Positions 1 through 11,675 of a stretch of 64,000 nucleotides of DNA are shown here, in pieces. The position numbers and the translations under genes are program-made. Every line of letters starts with the position of its first letter. Positions within the stretch are counted from its first letter, which is position 1. Source of the DNA: Centropus unirufus (lineage: Eukaryota > Chordata > Aves > Cuculiformes > Centropidae). A model generated the notes under the pieces. The model worked only from the letters and a program-made list of their open reading frames with translations. It searched no databases and was not told the DNA's origin. The DNA lies in assembly GCA_013397695.1 (NCBI GenBank), contig VYZI01000423.1, forward strand, positions 62,001-126,000, read 5' to 3'.

Positions 1-316
1 ACAGTGCTTGTCATGCATCACGTGGCAGTTTAATATACGGATGCCATTTCACATTTGGCTGGAGGATTGAGCAAAGCCCTGACACTTCCAGCCTCAGGCT
101 AAGGTATTGATGTGACATTGCAAAGTGTTGGAGCAAAGTCACCGGGGACTGTTTCTAAAATAACTCAAGCTGGTGTTGTGCCAGTGGGGAGAGCAGGTTG
201 GGAGCCTAGAAATGAGCTTCCCATGAACACTTCTCAGTAGGGGGTGTAGCTTGTGTCTAAAGGCAATGCCCTGTACGTGTCTGAGCTGACCTCGCTCTCC
301 ATCGCTGCTCCTCAAG

Positions 317-3300
317 GTGGTACCACGGGCACCTCACTGGCAAGGAGGCAGAGAAGCTTTTGACAGAGAAAGGGAAACCGGGCAGCTTTCTGGTGCGGGA
401 AAGCCAGAGCAAACCAGGAGACTTTGTGCTGTCAGTGCTGACAAATGAGGATAAGATGGAGACGGGAGACCGCAAACCACACGTGACCCATGTGATGATC
501 CACTACCAGGTGAGGAACGTGCTGCCCGCGCTCACCCTGCGAGGGGCACTGGGTGCATGACCCAGCTGGGAGCTGGGTTTGAATCTCACTGTGGTTTTGT
601 CATTCTCTCCTGCAGCCAGATGGGAAGTATGATGTGGGGGGAGGAGAGAGGTTCGACACACTCACAGACCTGGTGGAGCACTACAAGAAAAACCCCATGG
701 TGGAGAAGTCTGGAGCTGTGGTGCATCTGAAGCAGGTAATAGCTGCTCTGGCACATACTTGTTGGTTCTGAGCTTGCCCAGACACCTGAAGGGGTGCACA
801 GATCTGCCCATGCTCTCTGGGAACTCCCTGCCCCCAGAAGATCCTGTGGGCTACTCATCATGCTTCTCCACGCTCAGACTTGCCAGAGAGGTCCTTGATG
901 GTGCACTCAAGGCCTCAGGAATGGATCCAACTCCTGCCAATACCCCTAGGGATTTGGGAACTGTTTTTTTCAAGGAGAAAGTTGTCTGTCTTTTTGTTGT
1001 TGAAAGTAATTTCTGTTCTGTCTTCCCCTGTCTTTCAGCCATTCAATGCCACACGCATCAACGCAGCTAACATTGAAAACAGAGTGAGGGAGCTGAATAA
1101 AATGGCAGATCACAGCGAGAAGGCCAAGCAAGGCTTCTGGGAAGAGTTTGAGGTACAGGATGCTCCTTTGCTCTCTCTCTCTTGTGCTTGTGGGTAAAAA
1201 ACATCAGATTTGCATGGGAGCATCATGGTTTTCCAGCACTGAGGACTTCTTCTCAACACTGTTTTGCCTTTCTCTGTTTTATGTGTTCAACTGAGTTACT
1301 TTTTGGTCGTTTTTTTTTAATCATCTCTTTTTCTCATGTCCACTGCGCTTTCTCTTTCCTCGTCCCAGAACCGTGTGCCTTTTGTTTTTGTTCCCTGCTG
1401 GGATTTCTTTTTTTCTTTTCTTTTACGTGCTTTCTCCCCGCGTTAACTCTTGCATCAAGCAGCTTCTTGGCTCCTTTTCCCTTCCTGCTCACCTTAGCGT
1501 TAGGAAGCCAAGCAGCGAGTCAAAAAAGCCCTTCCTTTGCCTCTGACTCCTCTTGTCTGTGTAGAACAGCTTGTTCTTCTGTACTTTGCTCCATAGATGC
1601 TGCAGCAACAAGAGTGCAAACTCCTCTACCCCAGGAAGGAGGGACAGCGACCAGAGAACAAGGCTAAGAATCGCTACAAGAACATCCTTCCCTGTAAGGA
1701 GAATTTGAATGCTGCTTTGGTTTTAACCACGATTTCTGCAGCCTTCTCTGGGGCTAGTTAACCTTGCAGAACTTTCTGGTCATAGATAGCTGGAAAAACG
1801 TGTTACACCAGCCTAGTGGAGTGGTCCAGTTAGCTCAAGGCATTCTCCATGCCCTTTCTAACCCGGTCCTTCCCTTTCATGGGAAGCTGGTGAATTGCTC
1901 TCCTTTCTTTGTGCTCCGAGTCCAAATATGCTTTAAGAGTTAAAATGTAGTTCAGAAAAATCTTATAGAGTCAGAGGTGAAGCCTGAGAAGGAAACACTG
2001 GAAAATTTGAGCTCGGGTTAGTCTGTGACACTATCACAGTTAAGACCCTCTCCTGGCAGCCAAACAGAAGCAGTTATGGACCCAGTCCTTCTCCCAGGGC
2101 AAGAGGAAGGGGGAATGAGAGAGAGACTTGGAAATGGAATGAGAGAGAGGTTGGAAACTAAAACTGCTTTAATGAAGCAATAATGATAATAAAAATAATA
2201 TAATAGTAACAAAATATATACAAATATATAAAATAGAACTCCTTGATGACTGTCACCACTGATGCTGCAGGGCAGGCATGGGGAAACATCCCTGGCTGGA
2301 CTCAGTGACAGATGGGAGCTGGACTCAGGAAGTGTGGATCCAGGAACGCACAGATATGAGATCAGGGGCCAGAAGGACAGATCCTTACTAGACACCAGCC
2401 ATCAGAGAAGATGCTCTGACCATTGTGATCCCTTAGGGTGTGACATATAGGAGATGGAGTTCTCTGTTGCTCAGTTTTGGGTCTCCTGTCCTGTTTGCCC
2501 CTCCCAGTGATGCCACCCTTTTTCACCCCTTTGACTGATGGCACTCCACCAGCTCAAAGATAACCTTGGGAATAAACATAAGCAATGGCCTTTCTTATAC
2601 CATCACCCCATTACTTAGGTGATAACTAATTTATAAGCATTATGCCTTCTGGGGACAGGCACTGTCTGAAAACATGTCGTTAACTTTCAGAAAATAAAGT
2701 TACTTAGGCGAGGCTTAGCTGAACAGTCAGAAAACTGGTTGTGCGTCAGCTCAAACCAGATCAACTATTGATCACTGAGGTCCATCCAAGTTACTAGATC
2801 GGTAACACAGCTTAGCCCAGGTAGTGTGGAGCACTGCTAAGAGTCGTTAGGGTGCTTTTCACACCTTCTTTTGCAGTACTTACCCGTGTGAGTTCATATT
2901 ATGAGCCTTGTAGGAGCCCCTGGCTGCCCTGTCCGTGCTCCTGTGTGTGTGACTCCTGTGTTAATGCTGGACACTCTTCTCTTTCAGTTGATACCACACG
3001 GGTGGCGCTCAGAGATGTAGATGAGAGCGTGCCTGGGTCAGACTACATCAATGCCAACTACATCAAGGTACTTGGGAGTGGGAAGACACCACGTGGGGGC
3101 TGCCTTCAGCCCAGTGCTGTTTTTGGTGGGTATGTGCAGTGATGGGTTAAGTCTTGAGGGAATGGCCTGTCAGGATTAGTGTCTTTTTATGGCTAGAGGC
3201 CAAATCCTGTTTTTTTACTACTGTATCCCAAGAGTTCTCATCATTCTGCCATGTCCTATTTGCCCCTATCTAAGAGTTTCTCTCAATCCTCTCCTTTCCT

Positions 3301-6300
3301 TACCAGTTCAGAACATCCCAGGGTACTTACCTAGACTCTGACATTTAACATTATTTCTAAGGTCAGATTATAATTGTCATCTGTGAGCTAAGAGCTGCTT
3401 GAAGCTGCATTTCCAACAATGCTGCTCTGGCACTTAAGCATCAGCTTTTGGGCAGCCTTCAAGGTGGCTTCATTCCAGCCAGATCCACCTGCAACTTCTG
3501 CAGCTGCCTGCTGGCAGTCACATGCCTTACAATGTAAGCCATTTCCTCTCATCCTACTGTTACCTGGGAGAAGAGACCAACACCCACCTCGCTACAACCT
3601 CCTTTTGGGGGCTCACAGAGAGCAATGAGATCAGAAATAATGCATAGTGAGATGTGCTGAGTTTGCTGCTGAAGGTACAACAAAACAGTTCTCATCTCCT
3701 CACTCCTGCATCCTTGAACCTTTTTCTTCCCCTCTCCTTTGTTCCTCAGAGCATCCCTGAAGACGGAAGGAACTCGGAGCACTGCAAGATCTATATTGCC
3801 ACCCAGGGCTGCCTGCAGACAACAGTGAATGACTTCTGGGCCATGGTGTACCAAGAGAACAGTCATGTCATTGTCATGACAACCAAGGAGGTGGAGCGGG
3901 GCAGGGTGAGCACTTGTAGGATGCTGTCCCCAAGCCCGACAGTTACCTGCCGCTGGTACAAATAGTGTTCAGTTAAGTTGTCCCTGGCTAGCTTTCATTT
4001 CATTTCTCCTCTCCCTTGTAATGTTGCTTTAGCTCTTCTTCATGAAAAAAACATCCCCCTCGGCTCTGCACAGCCAATCTTCCCAGCTCCATAAATATTA
4101 ATGGGGTCCTCCTTCTAAGACTTGCTTCAAGGCTCTGGGGAACTGCTGGTGGAAGAGAGACACAGAGAAAGAGAGAAAGCATCGTGCTTGTTACAGCAAG
4201 CTGGAAAGCGGCAGAGGGGGGTATTGCAAGCTGTGTGAGGGACAAAAGCAATTATCCAACCTGTCTGTATATCTCCTGTGTGAATTTCTGTAAGGGAGGG
4301 GGTTGGTAGGGGCTGAGGAATACGGTGAATTTCTATGCAGTGACATTTACCAGAACAGCCTATCCTAGTAGAGTGGACCTAATTCTGACTGGCGCTGGCA
4401 GTTTTGCTTAGGAATAAGGGGAGTCTAGTGCAAAAAGATAGCTCTGCTCCCAAGCCTTCTTTTGTATTGGCAATGTCACAATAACAAAGAAGGGATGGGC
4501 TGGAGGACAAGGAGGGGTTTATGTAGCTCTTTGGGATGGACATTTAGCTCTGGAGTTGGATAGCGACCAGATCAGCAGCTCTGGTGCCGTATGTCAAGAC
4601 CGTGCCTGTAGCAAAGCGGTGCTTACCAGAGACCGGGGCTGGATGAGGAGGGAGATTCCCCTAGGGATCAAGTCCTCCATGTAGGAATGACCCTTTCTGG
4701 TGTGTTTCCAGCTCAAAGAAAACACTCTGTGTGTATGACTGTCTTTTTTACCCATCTGAAATGCAGCAGCATCCCTGAGCAAGGTGTCCGGGGGTTCACC
4801 CTCCAGCTCCCCACTCTTCACTAATGAGTTGCTCTCTTGTTGCTGCAGAACAAATGCTTCCGTTACTGGCCAGACAAGGGCTGCACCAAGGAATACGGGA
4901 GCATCTGTGTGCGGAACGTGAGCGAGAGGGAGGCCCAGGGCTACTACCTGAGGGAGCTGGAGATCTTGCGGACTGACAGGGTGAGTCTGCTGCCTGCTCA
5001 CTGTGCTGGGAAAGAGCTGGTGCGGGAGCACCCAGGAGGGAGCTGTGGCTTCTCTGTTTATGGGGTTTTTTTTACTTAATGATCCTACTGCTTAAGTTCT
5101 GGGCCACTTTGCCCTAGCTTTGGTAAAAAGGAGGAGAAGCCTCCTGGCAGGCAGGGTTTTTCTGCCTGGGCTGCCTCAAATGAAGTGTAACCAGCAGGGT
5201 GAGGTAGGGGATGCTGTCCCTCTGCTTTGCTTTCATGGGACCCCTCCTGGAGCCCTTTGTTCAGTTCTGGAGTCCTCAGCACACGAAGGACATGGATGTG
5301 TTGGAGCAAGTCCAGAGGAGGCCATAAAGATGACCCGTGGGCCAGAGCACCTCCCATACGAGGATAGGCTGAGAGGTGGGGTTGTTCAGCCTGGAGAAGA
5401 GGAGGCTCCAGGGAGATCTTAGAGTAGCTTCCAGCACTGTAAGGGGCTCCAGGAAAACTGGGGAGGGGCTCTGGATCAGGAAGTTTAGAGATAGGATGAG
5501 GGGGAATGGCTTTGAGCTGAAAGAGGGGAGATTGAGGTGAGATCTTGGGAAAAAATGTTTTACTGTCAGGGTGGGGAGGCCCTGGCCCAGGTTGCCCAGA
5601 GCGCTGGTGGCTGCCCCATCCCTGGAGGTGTTCAAGGCCAGGTTGGATGGGGCTTGGAGCCCCTGATCTAGTGGGAGGTGTCCCTGCCCATGGCAGGGGG
5701 TGGAACTGGCTGATCTTCAAGGTCCCTTCCTCCCTAAACCATTCTGTGATTCTATTCTCTGATTCCATGGCTGTGATGTCTCTGTTCCCTGCAGGACGAG
5801 CGCCCAAGACTGGTGAAGCACTATCAGTATTTCAGTTGGCCAGACCATGGGGTGCCCAATGAACCAGGAGGGGTTCTGAGCTTTCTGGACCAAGTGAATC
5901 GGGCACAGCGAAGCATTCCGGACACGGGGCCGATCATAGTGCACTGCAGGTACAAACCAGTGAGCTGTTTGTCTGTTTGTGTGGCACCGCAGCGGGGATG
6001 GGTAAGAAAGATGTGTAACTCTCCTTTTTTTATTTTTTTTTGTTACACCTGCAACTGGGTCACCACTTGAGATGATGGTGGGCAGCTGGGATATAAGTAA
6101 ACACGTGGGAAAACACAACCTCCTCCAGAGCCTGGTGACAGTGTACGGAATTACAGACCTAGTCTGGAGGGGGTAACACTGATCTCCTAGGGTCAGCATT
6201 TGGCTGGGCTTTTCTTACAGCAGCCGTTCCAAATGTGCCCAGGATGGACCAGGCATGCAGGGCAGTGAGCTGATCAACTCTGGGGAATGTTTCCTCCTAG

Positions 6301-9300
6301 TGTGATTCTTTGTTTTCTCTTTCCAGTGCTGGAATAGGACGCACAGGCACCATCATAGTGATAGATATTCTGGTGGATATTATTCACAGGCAAGGTACGT
6401 CTCCCCGTGTATCTCATGGATTTCACTCTTTGGCTTGCTCTGACCAGTTATGGGATTACCCTGCTCTTGTGCAAGCCAGGGGTACGTGGTCTCCAAGCAG
6501 TGGGTTTAATTTGTCTGGGAAACAGTGGGCAGAGGCTTAGCTTGAATGCACAATCAGAAGGGGGTTTGTCCTGTGCCCAGTTCCCTGCTTCTCTCTGAGT
6601 CAAGAAATTGGGCTCCATTGTAATGAAATGTGATAGAGGGAATGGCAGGAAGATGGGCCAGGGGATGGTTAGGTTGGACATTAGGAATACCCAGAAGGTG
6701 ATGGAGCACTGGAACAGCTCCCGGGGCAGCAGTCACAGCAGCAAGCCTGACAATATCCCAGAAGCATCTGGACAAGGCCCTCAGACACATAGTGTGAATG
6801 CTGGGAGTGTCCTGCACAGGAACGAGTTGGACTTGATGAGCCTTGTGTGCCCCTTTTACCTCAGGTCATGCTGTGATTCTATGAAATGTGAACCCTCCCT
6901 AAATGCGCATGAACATGGAAAGCCCTGTAGTAAGGGAGAGGCTTTCAACAGTGCAGCACAGGAGAGTCTTCTTGTTGATGTCAATGGGGCCAGGATTTCA
7001 AGGTGTCCTGGACAACCCTCTTTTACTGGTCAGGGGAGAACAAAGGGGTTCAGTAAGGTCGTAAGTTCAGTGTCCTTGTAGAAACGATTCCCCTAAATCC
7101 TGCTGCGTAGCAGGGCTGGCACCCTTCCCTGAAATTCTAGAGCTGTGACGGAACTCTCCGTGATATCTCTGGGTCTGATCTGGGAGCCTTCAGGCAGATG
7201 GACCCTCTTCAGCGGTGATTCTATATAGTTCATAAACCACCCAAGGGCGGTAAGTCTGGATCTGTAGGAAATCGCCTCAGAAGAGGCCGTATTCTCCTGC
7301 CCCTTGCTCCAAGGAAATTGGCCCTGTCTCAGCTGTTCTCAGTGCGAGGTGCTCTGGCAAGATCTCCTAAGCACAGAGATGCACCAGATCCTTTCACAGT
7401 ATTCTGGGGCTTTGCAGGCACTGTGTGCAGCAAGACACTGACACCTTTCAAAGTAGTCTTTAAGAAAGCGGTTTTTCAACCTAATTCCCGCTCTCTAAAC
7501 CTCCCTGTCTCCCTCTTGAGCAGGTTTGGACTGTGATATTGACATCCCCAAAACCATCCAGATGGTCCGCAGGCAGCGTTCGGGCATGGTGCAGACAGAG
7601 GCACAGTACAAGTTTGTTTACATGGCGGTTCAGCAGTTCATCGAGGCTGAACAGAAGAGGTTGGAAGAAGAACAGGTGAGTCTTGTTCAGCTTGGTTGGA
7701 AAAGCAAGGGCAGAACTTGCCCCACACCAAACACCACTTCATAGACTCATAAGGTAGGAAAGAGATCATGTCTAAGATCATCCGGTCCAACCATCAGCCC
7801 AACACCACGGTGCCTACTAAACCATGTCCTCAAGTGCCACTGCCACACGGTTTTTGAACCCCTCCAGGGATGGTGACTCCACCCTGCTCTGGGCTGCCTC
7901 TGCTGGGGCTTTACCGCTCTTTCAAAAAAGAAATTTTTCCTAGTGTCCAATCAAAACCTCCCCTGGTACAACTTGAGGCCACTTCCACCGCCTCCCTAGA
8001 ACTCCAACACTACCCAGACCACGTGGAAATAAACCCACACCCACTGCTCCCCTGCTGGCAAATGGGATCTTGTAAGGCTTTCCTTTGTATCTGCTTGGAG
8101 TGGGATTTTATTGTCTTTGCTTTCTCTTTCAGAGGAGTAAAAGGAAAGAGCGAGACTACTTGAATATCGGCTACTCTCCCATGGAAAAAGGCAGAGCCAA
8201 AGCGCAGCCCCCTTCACCACGGACCCAGTCTGCGTAAGTCAAATGTTTCTCTGCCTGGGGGAAAAACTTCTCCAGGAGTAGAGATAGTGGCTTGAGCAAA
8301 GGCCCTGGTATTTCTCCTTTGCCAGGCTGCCTCTCCCATTCAAACCTGACCAGTTCCTGGCGATCCTAGGGGAATGGTTGAAACAAACAGTTGATCCCAT
8401 CACACTTGTCTGTGTGCTACAGTTTTGGAAAGGAAAGGAGGAAACAGATCCCAGCCTTTAGTGTGCAGTGCCCTATGTTCTTATTTCTGGAGAATCAGCT
8501 TGAGAGTGAAACCAGGCGACTGCCACTGAGGGACTTTTATAGCAAAATCTGAAGGCAGATGAGAAGAGAGCAGAAGGAGGTGGATTCACACCCTTGGGAA
8601 GAGGAGCAAGCTCTCAGGAGCATGAGTTCCTTACATAAGCAGAGATAAAATACCCCAAATTATGATTTTCCCTCTTGCCCCGAGTCATGGAACCAGCATC
8701 TAGTGATGGAGAGGGTGCTATGAGTGGAAGGTGAGTGAAGGGGGACATATGTCAGTTATAGTGTCAGAGCTTTGGGGCACATCGAATTGCACGGTTGGGT
8801 TTGAAAGAGGAGACAGCAAGGCAGGAGCAGAGGAGTGGGCGTTACAGTGGAAGCAGAAATGCTTGAGAGCAGATAAAAATGATCCAACTGCAGAGAAGAA
8901 GGCAAAAGGAGATGTCACACGTTCTTCTCTGGGCATTTGGCCACTGTTGGTGGGCTGGTGTCCTGCTGTGTCCAGCTGTGCACTGTCCCCAGAGCTGACT
9001 TTGTGGGAAGAGCCAGAGCCAGGCCTGGCAGGCAGGACACTTTGGGATGGGATCCCCAGGAGCTGGGAGAGGGCAGGGAGGGCTGCTGCTTTGCTCCTGT
9101 GACACCTTGCAGACAGAGCCCCTTTGGTCCTACAATGCATTCATGACCTTGCTTTCATGTACCTTTATAGCTAAATCTAAATCCTTTGCTGGCATCAGGA
9201 GCCTTCCAAATCCTGCTGGATTTTGTTTGCCTCCTGGTTAAAAATGCCCAGCTTTGAAACTGCAGCTCTGATAGACAAGGGCAGGGAGGACTGAGTGGGA

Positions 9301-9821
9301 CTGAAGGGCAAGGTGGGCTCTACGTGGCTGGGATTGTTGGCTCCAGGGAGGTCCCAGGAGTTCAGCTTTGGGTGTCAAGCGCCCTTTAGAGATATCTGGG
9401 TCTGGTCTTTGCAGCAGCACTCGCCTTCCATCAGATTTTGTAAAATCCAGAGAAATTGGGTATGTAGAGGAAGTAAGTTTAGGAAGTACAGGGAGCTGTA
9501 GCCACTGATCCTGCAGGAGCCTTGCATCCATGAAAGGCTGACACGTGGGAGAAGGTTGAGGGCTCCACTTGCAAGCTGTATTTGAACCAAGGAGGGGTGA
9601 CCAAGACAGAGAGGAAATGGAATGAGAACAGCAGGTAGCCCAATATTGTCCTATCTATAGGGCTGGAAAGGGAAAAAGGGATTTTTGGGTTCCAGAGCTG
9701 TGAGCCTGTTAATAACAAGGCTTTGTTTCTTGACAGGGTTGATGATGACTCAGCTTCCGTCTACGAGAACCTCAACATCAAAAGCCCAAAGGTTTCAGGG
9801 ATGAGTAATACAGGGCGATAA
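317..9821 (+). CDS. PTPN6: SHP-1-type protein tyrosine phosphatase, 3' part of gene (12 coding exons)
   Basis: Cytosolic SH2-domain tyrosine phosphatase that damps immune-receptor signalling. Exons read from splice sites, with phases that all match: 317-509, 616-735, 1039-1152, 1597-1693, 2988-3067, 3750-3905, 4849-4980, 5795-5949, 6327-6394, 7524-7675, 8133-8233 and 9737-9821 (stop TAA 9819-9821). Together they give 483 residues, starting at WYHGHL of the second SH2 domain; adding the usual ~109 N-terminal residues gives ~592, close to human SHP-1 (595). Visible motifs: FLVRES (SH2 phosphotyrosine pocket), NRYKNILP, general-acid loop WPDHGVP, P-loop HCSAGIGRTG (split between the exons ending 5949 and starting 6327), Q-loop QRSGMVQTEAQY, and tail tyrosines in DYLNIGY and SVYENL, equivalent to Y536 and Y564. 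The first SH2 domain lies outside the window. Parts of the SH2 region resemble SHP-2, but SDYINANYIK, HYQYFSWPDHG and GPIIVHCS favour SHP-1. A separate avian SHP paralogue is the less likely alternative. Confidence 0.95.
2024..2809 (-). mobile_element. Probable solo LTR of an avian endogenous retrovirus
   Basis: An insert of about 790 bp in a PTPN6 intron. It has an AT-rich core (2170-2235) and TGTG...CACA-like ends (TGTGACAC at 2024, GTAACACA ending 2809). Its composition and layout resemble long terminal repeats common in bird genomes, read on the minus strand. No gag, pol or env reading frame is visible, and I could not find a clean target-site duplication, so the exact ends and the identity as a solo LTR are inferred. 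Confidence 0.42.
5236..5768 (+). mobile_element. CR1 LINE fragment (5'-truncated, about 530 bp)
   Basis: Non-LTR retrotransposon 3' end in sense orientation. The sequence runs from the end of the reverse-transcriptase ORF through the typical CR1 block (TTCAGCCTGGAGAAGAGGAG, GGAGGTGTTCAAGGCCAGG, CCATGGCAGGGGGTGGAAC) to a degenerate ATTCTNTGATTC tail. It lies inside a PTPN6 intron and ends only 26 bp before the acceptor of the exon at 5795. The 240-residue open frame on its minus strand is an antisense shadow. Confidence 0.93.
6625..6884 (+). mobile_element. Old diverged CR1 fragment in PTPN6 intron
   Basis: Recognisable CR1 landmarks in order: GTTAGGTTGGACATTAGGAA, a GGAACAGCTCCC-like core, GAGTTGGACTTGATGAGCC and a final TGTGATTCTATGAA. 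The fragment is clearly more diverged than the copy at 5236-5768. Confidence 0.75.
7740..7983 (-). mobile_element. CR1 fragment, antisense to PTPN6
   Basis: Begins with CATAGACTCATAAGG, the reverse complement of the CR1 3' tail. It continues through GATCATCCGGTCCAACCATC, CCCTCCAGGGATGGTGACTC and TTTTTCCTAGTGTCCAATC, in the order expected for an inverted CR1 3' end. Confidence 0.85.
8234..9736 (+). other. PTPN6: Last coding-region intron of PTPN6
   Basis: About 1.5 kb between donor TGC|GTAAGT and acceptor TTGACAG. I see no further exon, RNA gene or clear repeat in it. Overlapping open frames on both strands (for example 8718-9140) have no recognisable protein features. Confidence 0.7.
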
Positions 9822-11675
9822 AGGAGCCGGAGGTGAGCTGTATGGAAGCTGAACAGGTAGGAATGCTTCCCTTGATTAACTGGAGTGTCACCACAGTCGG
9901 TTTACTTTGCATTTGACCCAGCTCCTCTCCAGCTCAGCTTCTGCAGGTCCCTGTGGCTCGGCCTGCATCAGGGAAGGCAGCTTTGCTTTGATGAGATTTG
10001 ATGGAGCCTGAAGTTGTGGCTGTGCTGGTGGGAGAACTGGGGGAAATGGGTAATGAGATCACAACAGGGAAGCACATTTGAAATGTTATCAGTGAGTGGG
10101 GGGGATCTGTTTTTTTTTGACTGTTATGTAAGGATGCTGCCAGGCTGGGAGAACATTAGGTGCTATGTCTGCAACCATAAGAGACTTCATGTGCTGGGAG
10201 TGTCTCAGCACTAACCTTATGAACACACTTTTTTCCCCGTTATAAACCACCCTTCTTTCTTCTTGTTTTGGAATGCAGGATCTACAGTGTTTACGTCCAC
10301 TCTTTCCAAGTTCTGCGATCACAGACAATTGGTTTTGCCCCTCTTCCCTTCCCCAAGCACCTTGGATTCAGCGAGGAAGGAAGAAGCTGACTGTAAGAAG
10401 CAGAGTCTGTGCCTGAGAACATGCCTTGACCTAACTTATTCACGAGAAGGATCTTCTCCCCTTCTCCCTTGTATCAGTAGGTTGATATTTATGTGGAAGT
10501 GCCTCTGGACTTTCATTAGGGCATCAAGGCTGTTTTAATTCTTTTTTTCTTTTTTTAATTTAAGATTCTTATTTTTTACACAGAAATTATTAAAAGGAAT
10601 GGAAATGACTGTTTGCTTAGGAGCTTTCCCAGGGTTGCCTGCTTTGGGCATTAGTAAATCGTTAGTACCCTTTAATGTTTTCAACAGGTCAATCATTTCT
10701 AAACTAGAAGGTTTTTTCAGACTGAATCCTGGAATAACTTTGCCTGTGAGGGTGAGAAATAGAGAGCACCGCTTGGCCCCAGGTGCTTGCACCTTGGTCT
10801 CTTCTTCTCCTCACTCTTTTGGCTGTACCGGTTCTTGATTTCTATGCAACCCGGCCAAAACGCACCGAGCAGTGTAGTACAGGGGTGTGAGAGCCTCCTC
10901 GCTGCTCTGCACATGGGTTTGAAAGCAGAACCGGGAGGCAGAGAGGAGCATCTCCACCTTCAGGTGGGTCTGAGTGTTGAGCTGAGTGAACTCCCACCGG
11001 GCTGGTGGATGCTGAGGAGTAGGAAAGCAGTTTTGACTGTGAGCAATGCTTTTAGCCACCTCTAGAGAGTGACAGCCATGGATACTGAGCTGAGCTGAAC
11101 CTTTTGACCTAGGCCCCTCTAAGCTTGAAGCAGCTCTGCTGTTACCTTGCTGCGTGACCTCTTTTTTTTCCCCTGCAACTCTACAACAAGGCAAGTGTTG
11201 TCTCTGCTGAGTTAGGGGTGTTGTAGGAGTGGTTGTGACTTGACCAGTGCCTTGATAATGAGTGTGTCACTGAGTATTCCAGCTCTGTCGCTGAGTCTTG
11301 ACTTGTGACTGCCAGCGCTTCCTGCTGTTCCAGCCCTAAGGTCTGCAAGTAGTCCTGCCAAAGAGCCCTTTCCTGCAGGATTCATCGGTGTCTGAAAGTG
11401 CCTTGGGTGCAAGTGCCAGTGCCTGACCCTCCAGAGCACACGTGGCACTGGCGTTGACGTCCTCCTGGGTCTCTGGAACAGGATGGACTTGGTGCATGGT
11501 TGGAGTGTTAATGGCTGGAGAACCAGCTCCAAGTGTTGGGCAGAAGGGGTTGAACAAAAGCACAATGACATACCTTGGCTGTATTTCCTGCCTGGTCTTT
11601 CTGACCCCTTGTCACAGGGACAGAAGAACTGTTTATTTTTATTGCACTTTTAATAAACGTTGAATATTCTCAAGG
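9822..11675 (+). other. PTPN6: PTPN6 3' UTR with an intron
   Basis: The stop codon is followed by only 11 bases before a strong donor (GGAG then GTGAGC, intron from 9833). A matching acceptor (GAATGCAG, ending 10278) opens a terminal exon that runs to the poly(A) signal at 11652. No conserved reading frame is visible here; the open frames are short and unrelated to known proteins. The UTR intron is inferred from splice signals only. Because the stop lies less than 50 bases before the junction, it should not trigger nonsense-mediated decay. Confidence 0.6.
11652..11657 (+). terminator. PTPN6: Poly(A) signal of PTPN6
   Basis: Canonical AATAAA followed about 20 bases later by a T-rich run (11679-11695), the usual downstream element. 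It is the first well-placed signal after the PTPN6 stop codon. Confidence 0.65.

Noticed and set aside
1182..1667. 161-codon hydrophobic open frame
   Set aside because: It reads through a pyrimidine-rich PTPN6 intron into the next exon in the wrong frame.
5085..5807. 240-codon open frame on the minus strand
   Set aside because: It is the antisense of a CR1 copy inside a PTPN6 intron; similar frames recur at other CR1 copies (27845-28315, 34844-35308).
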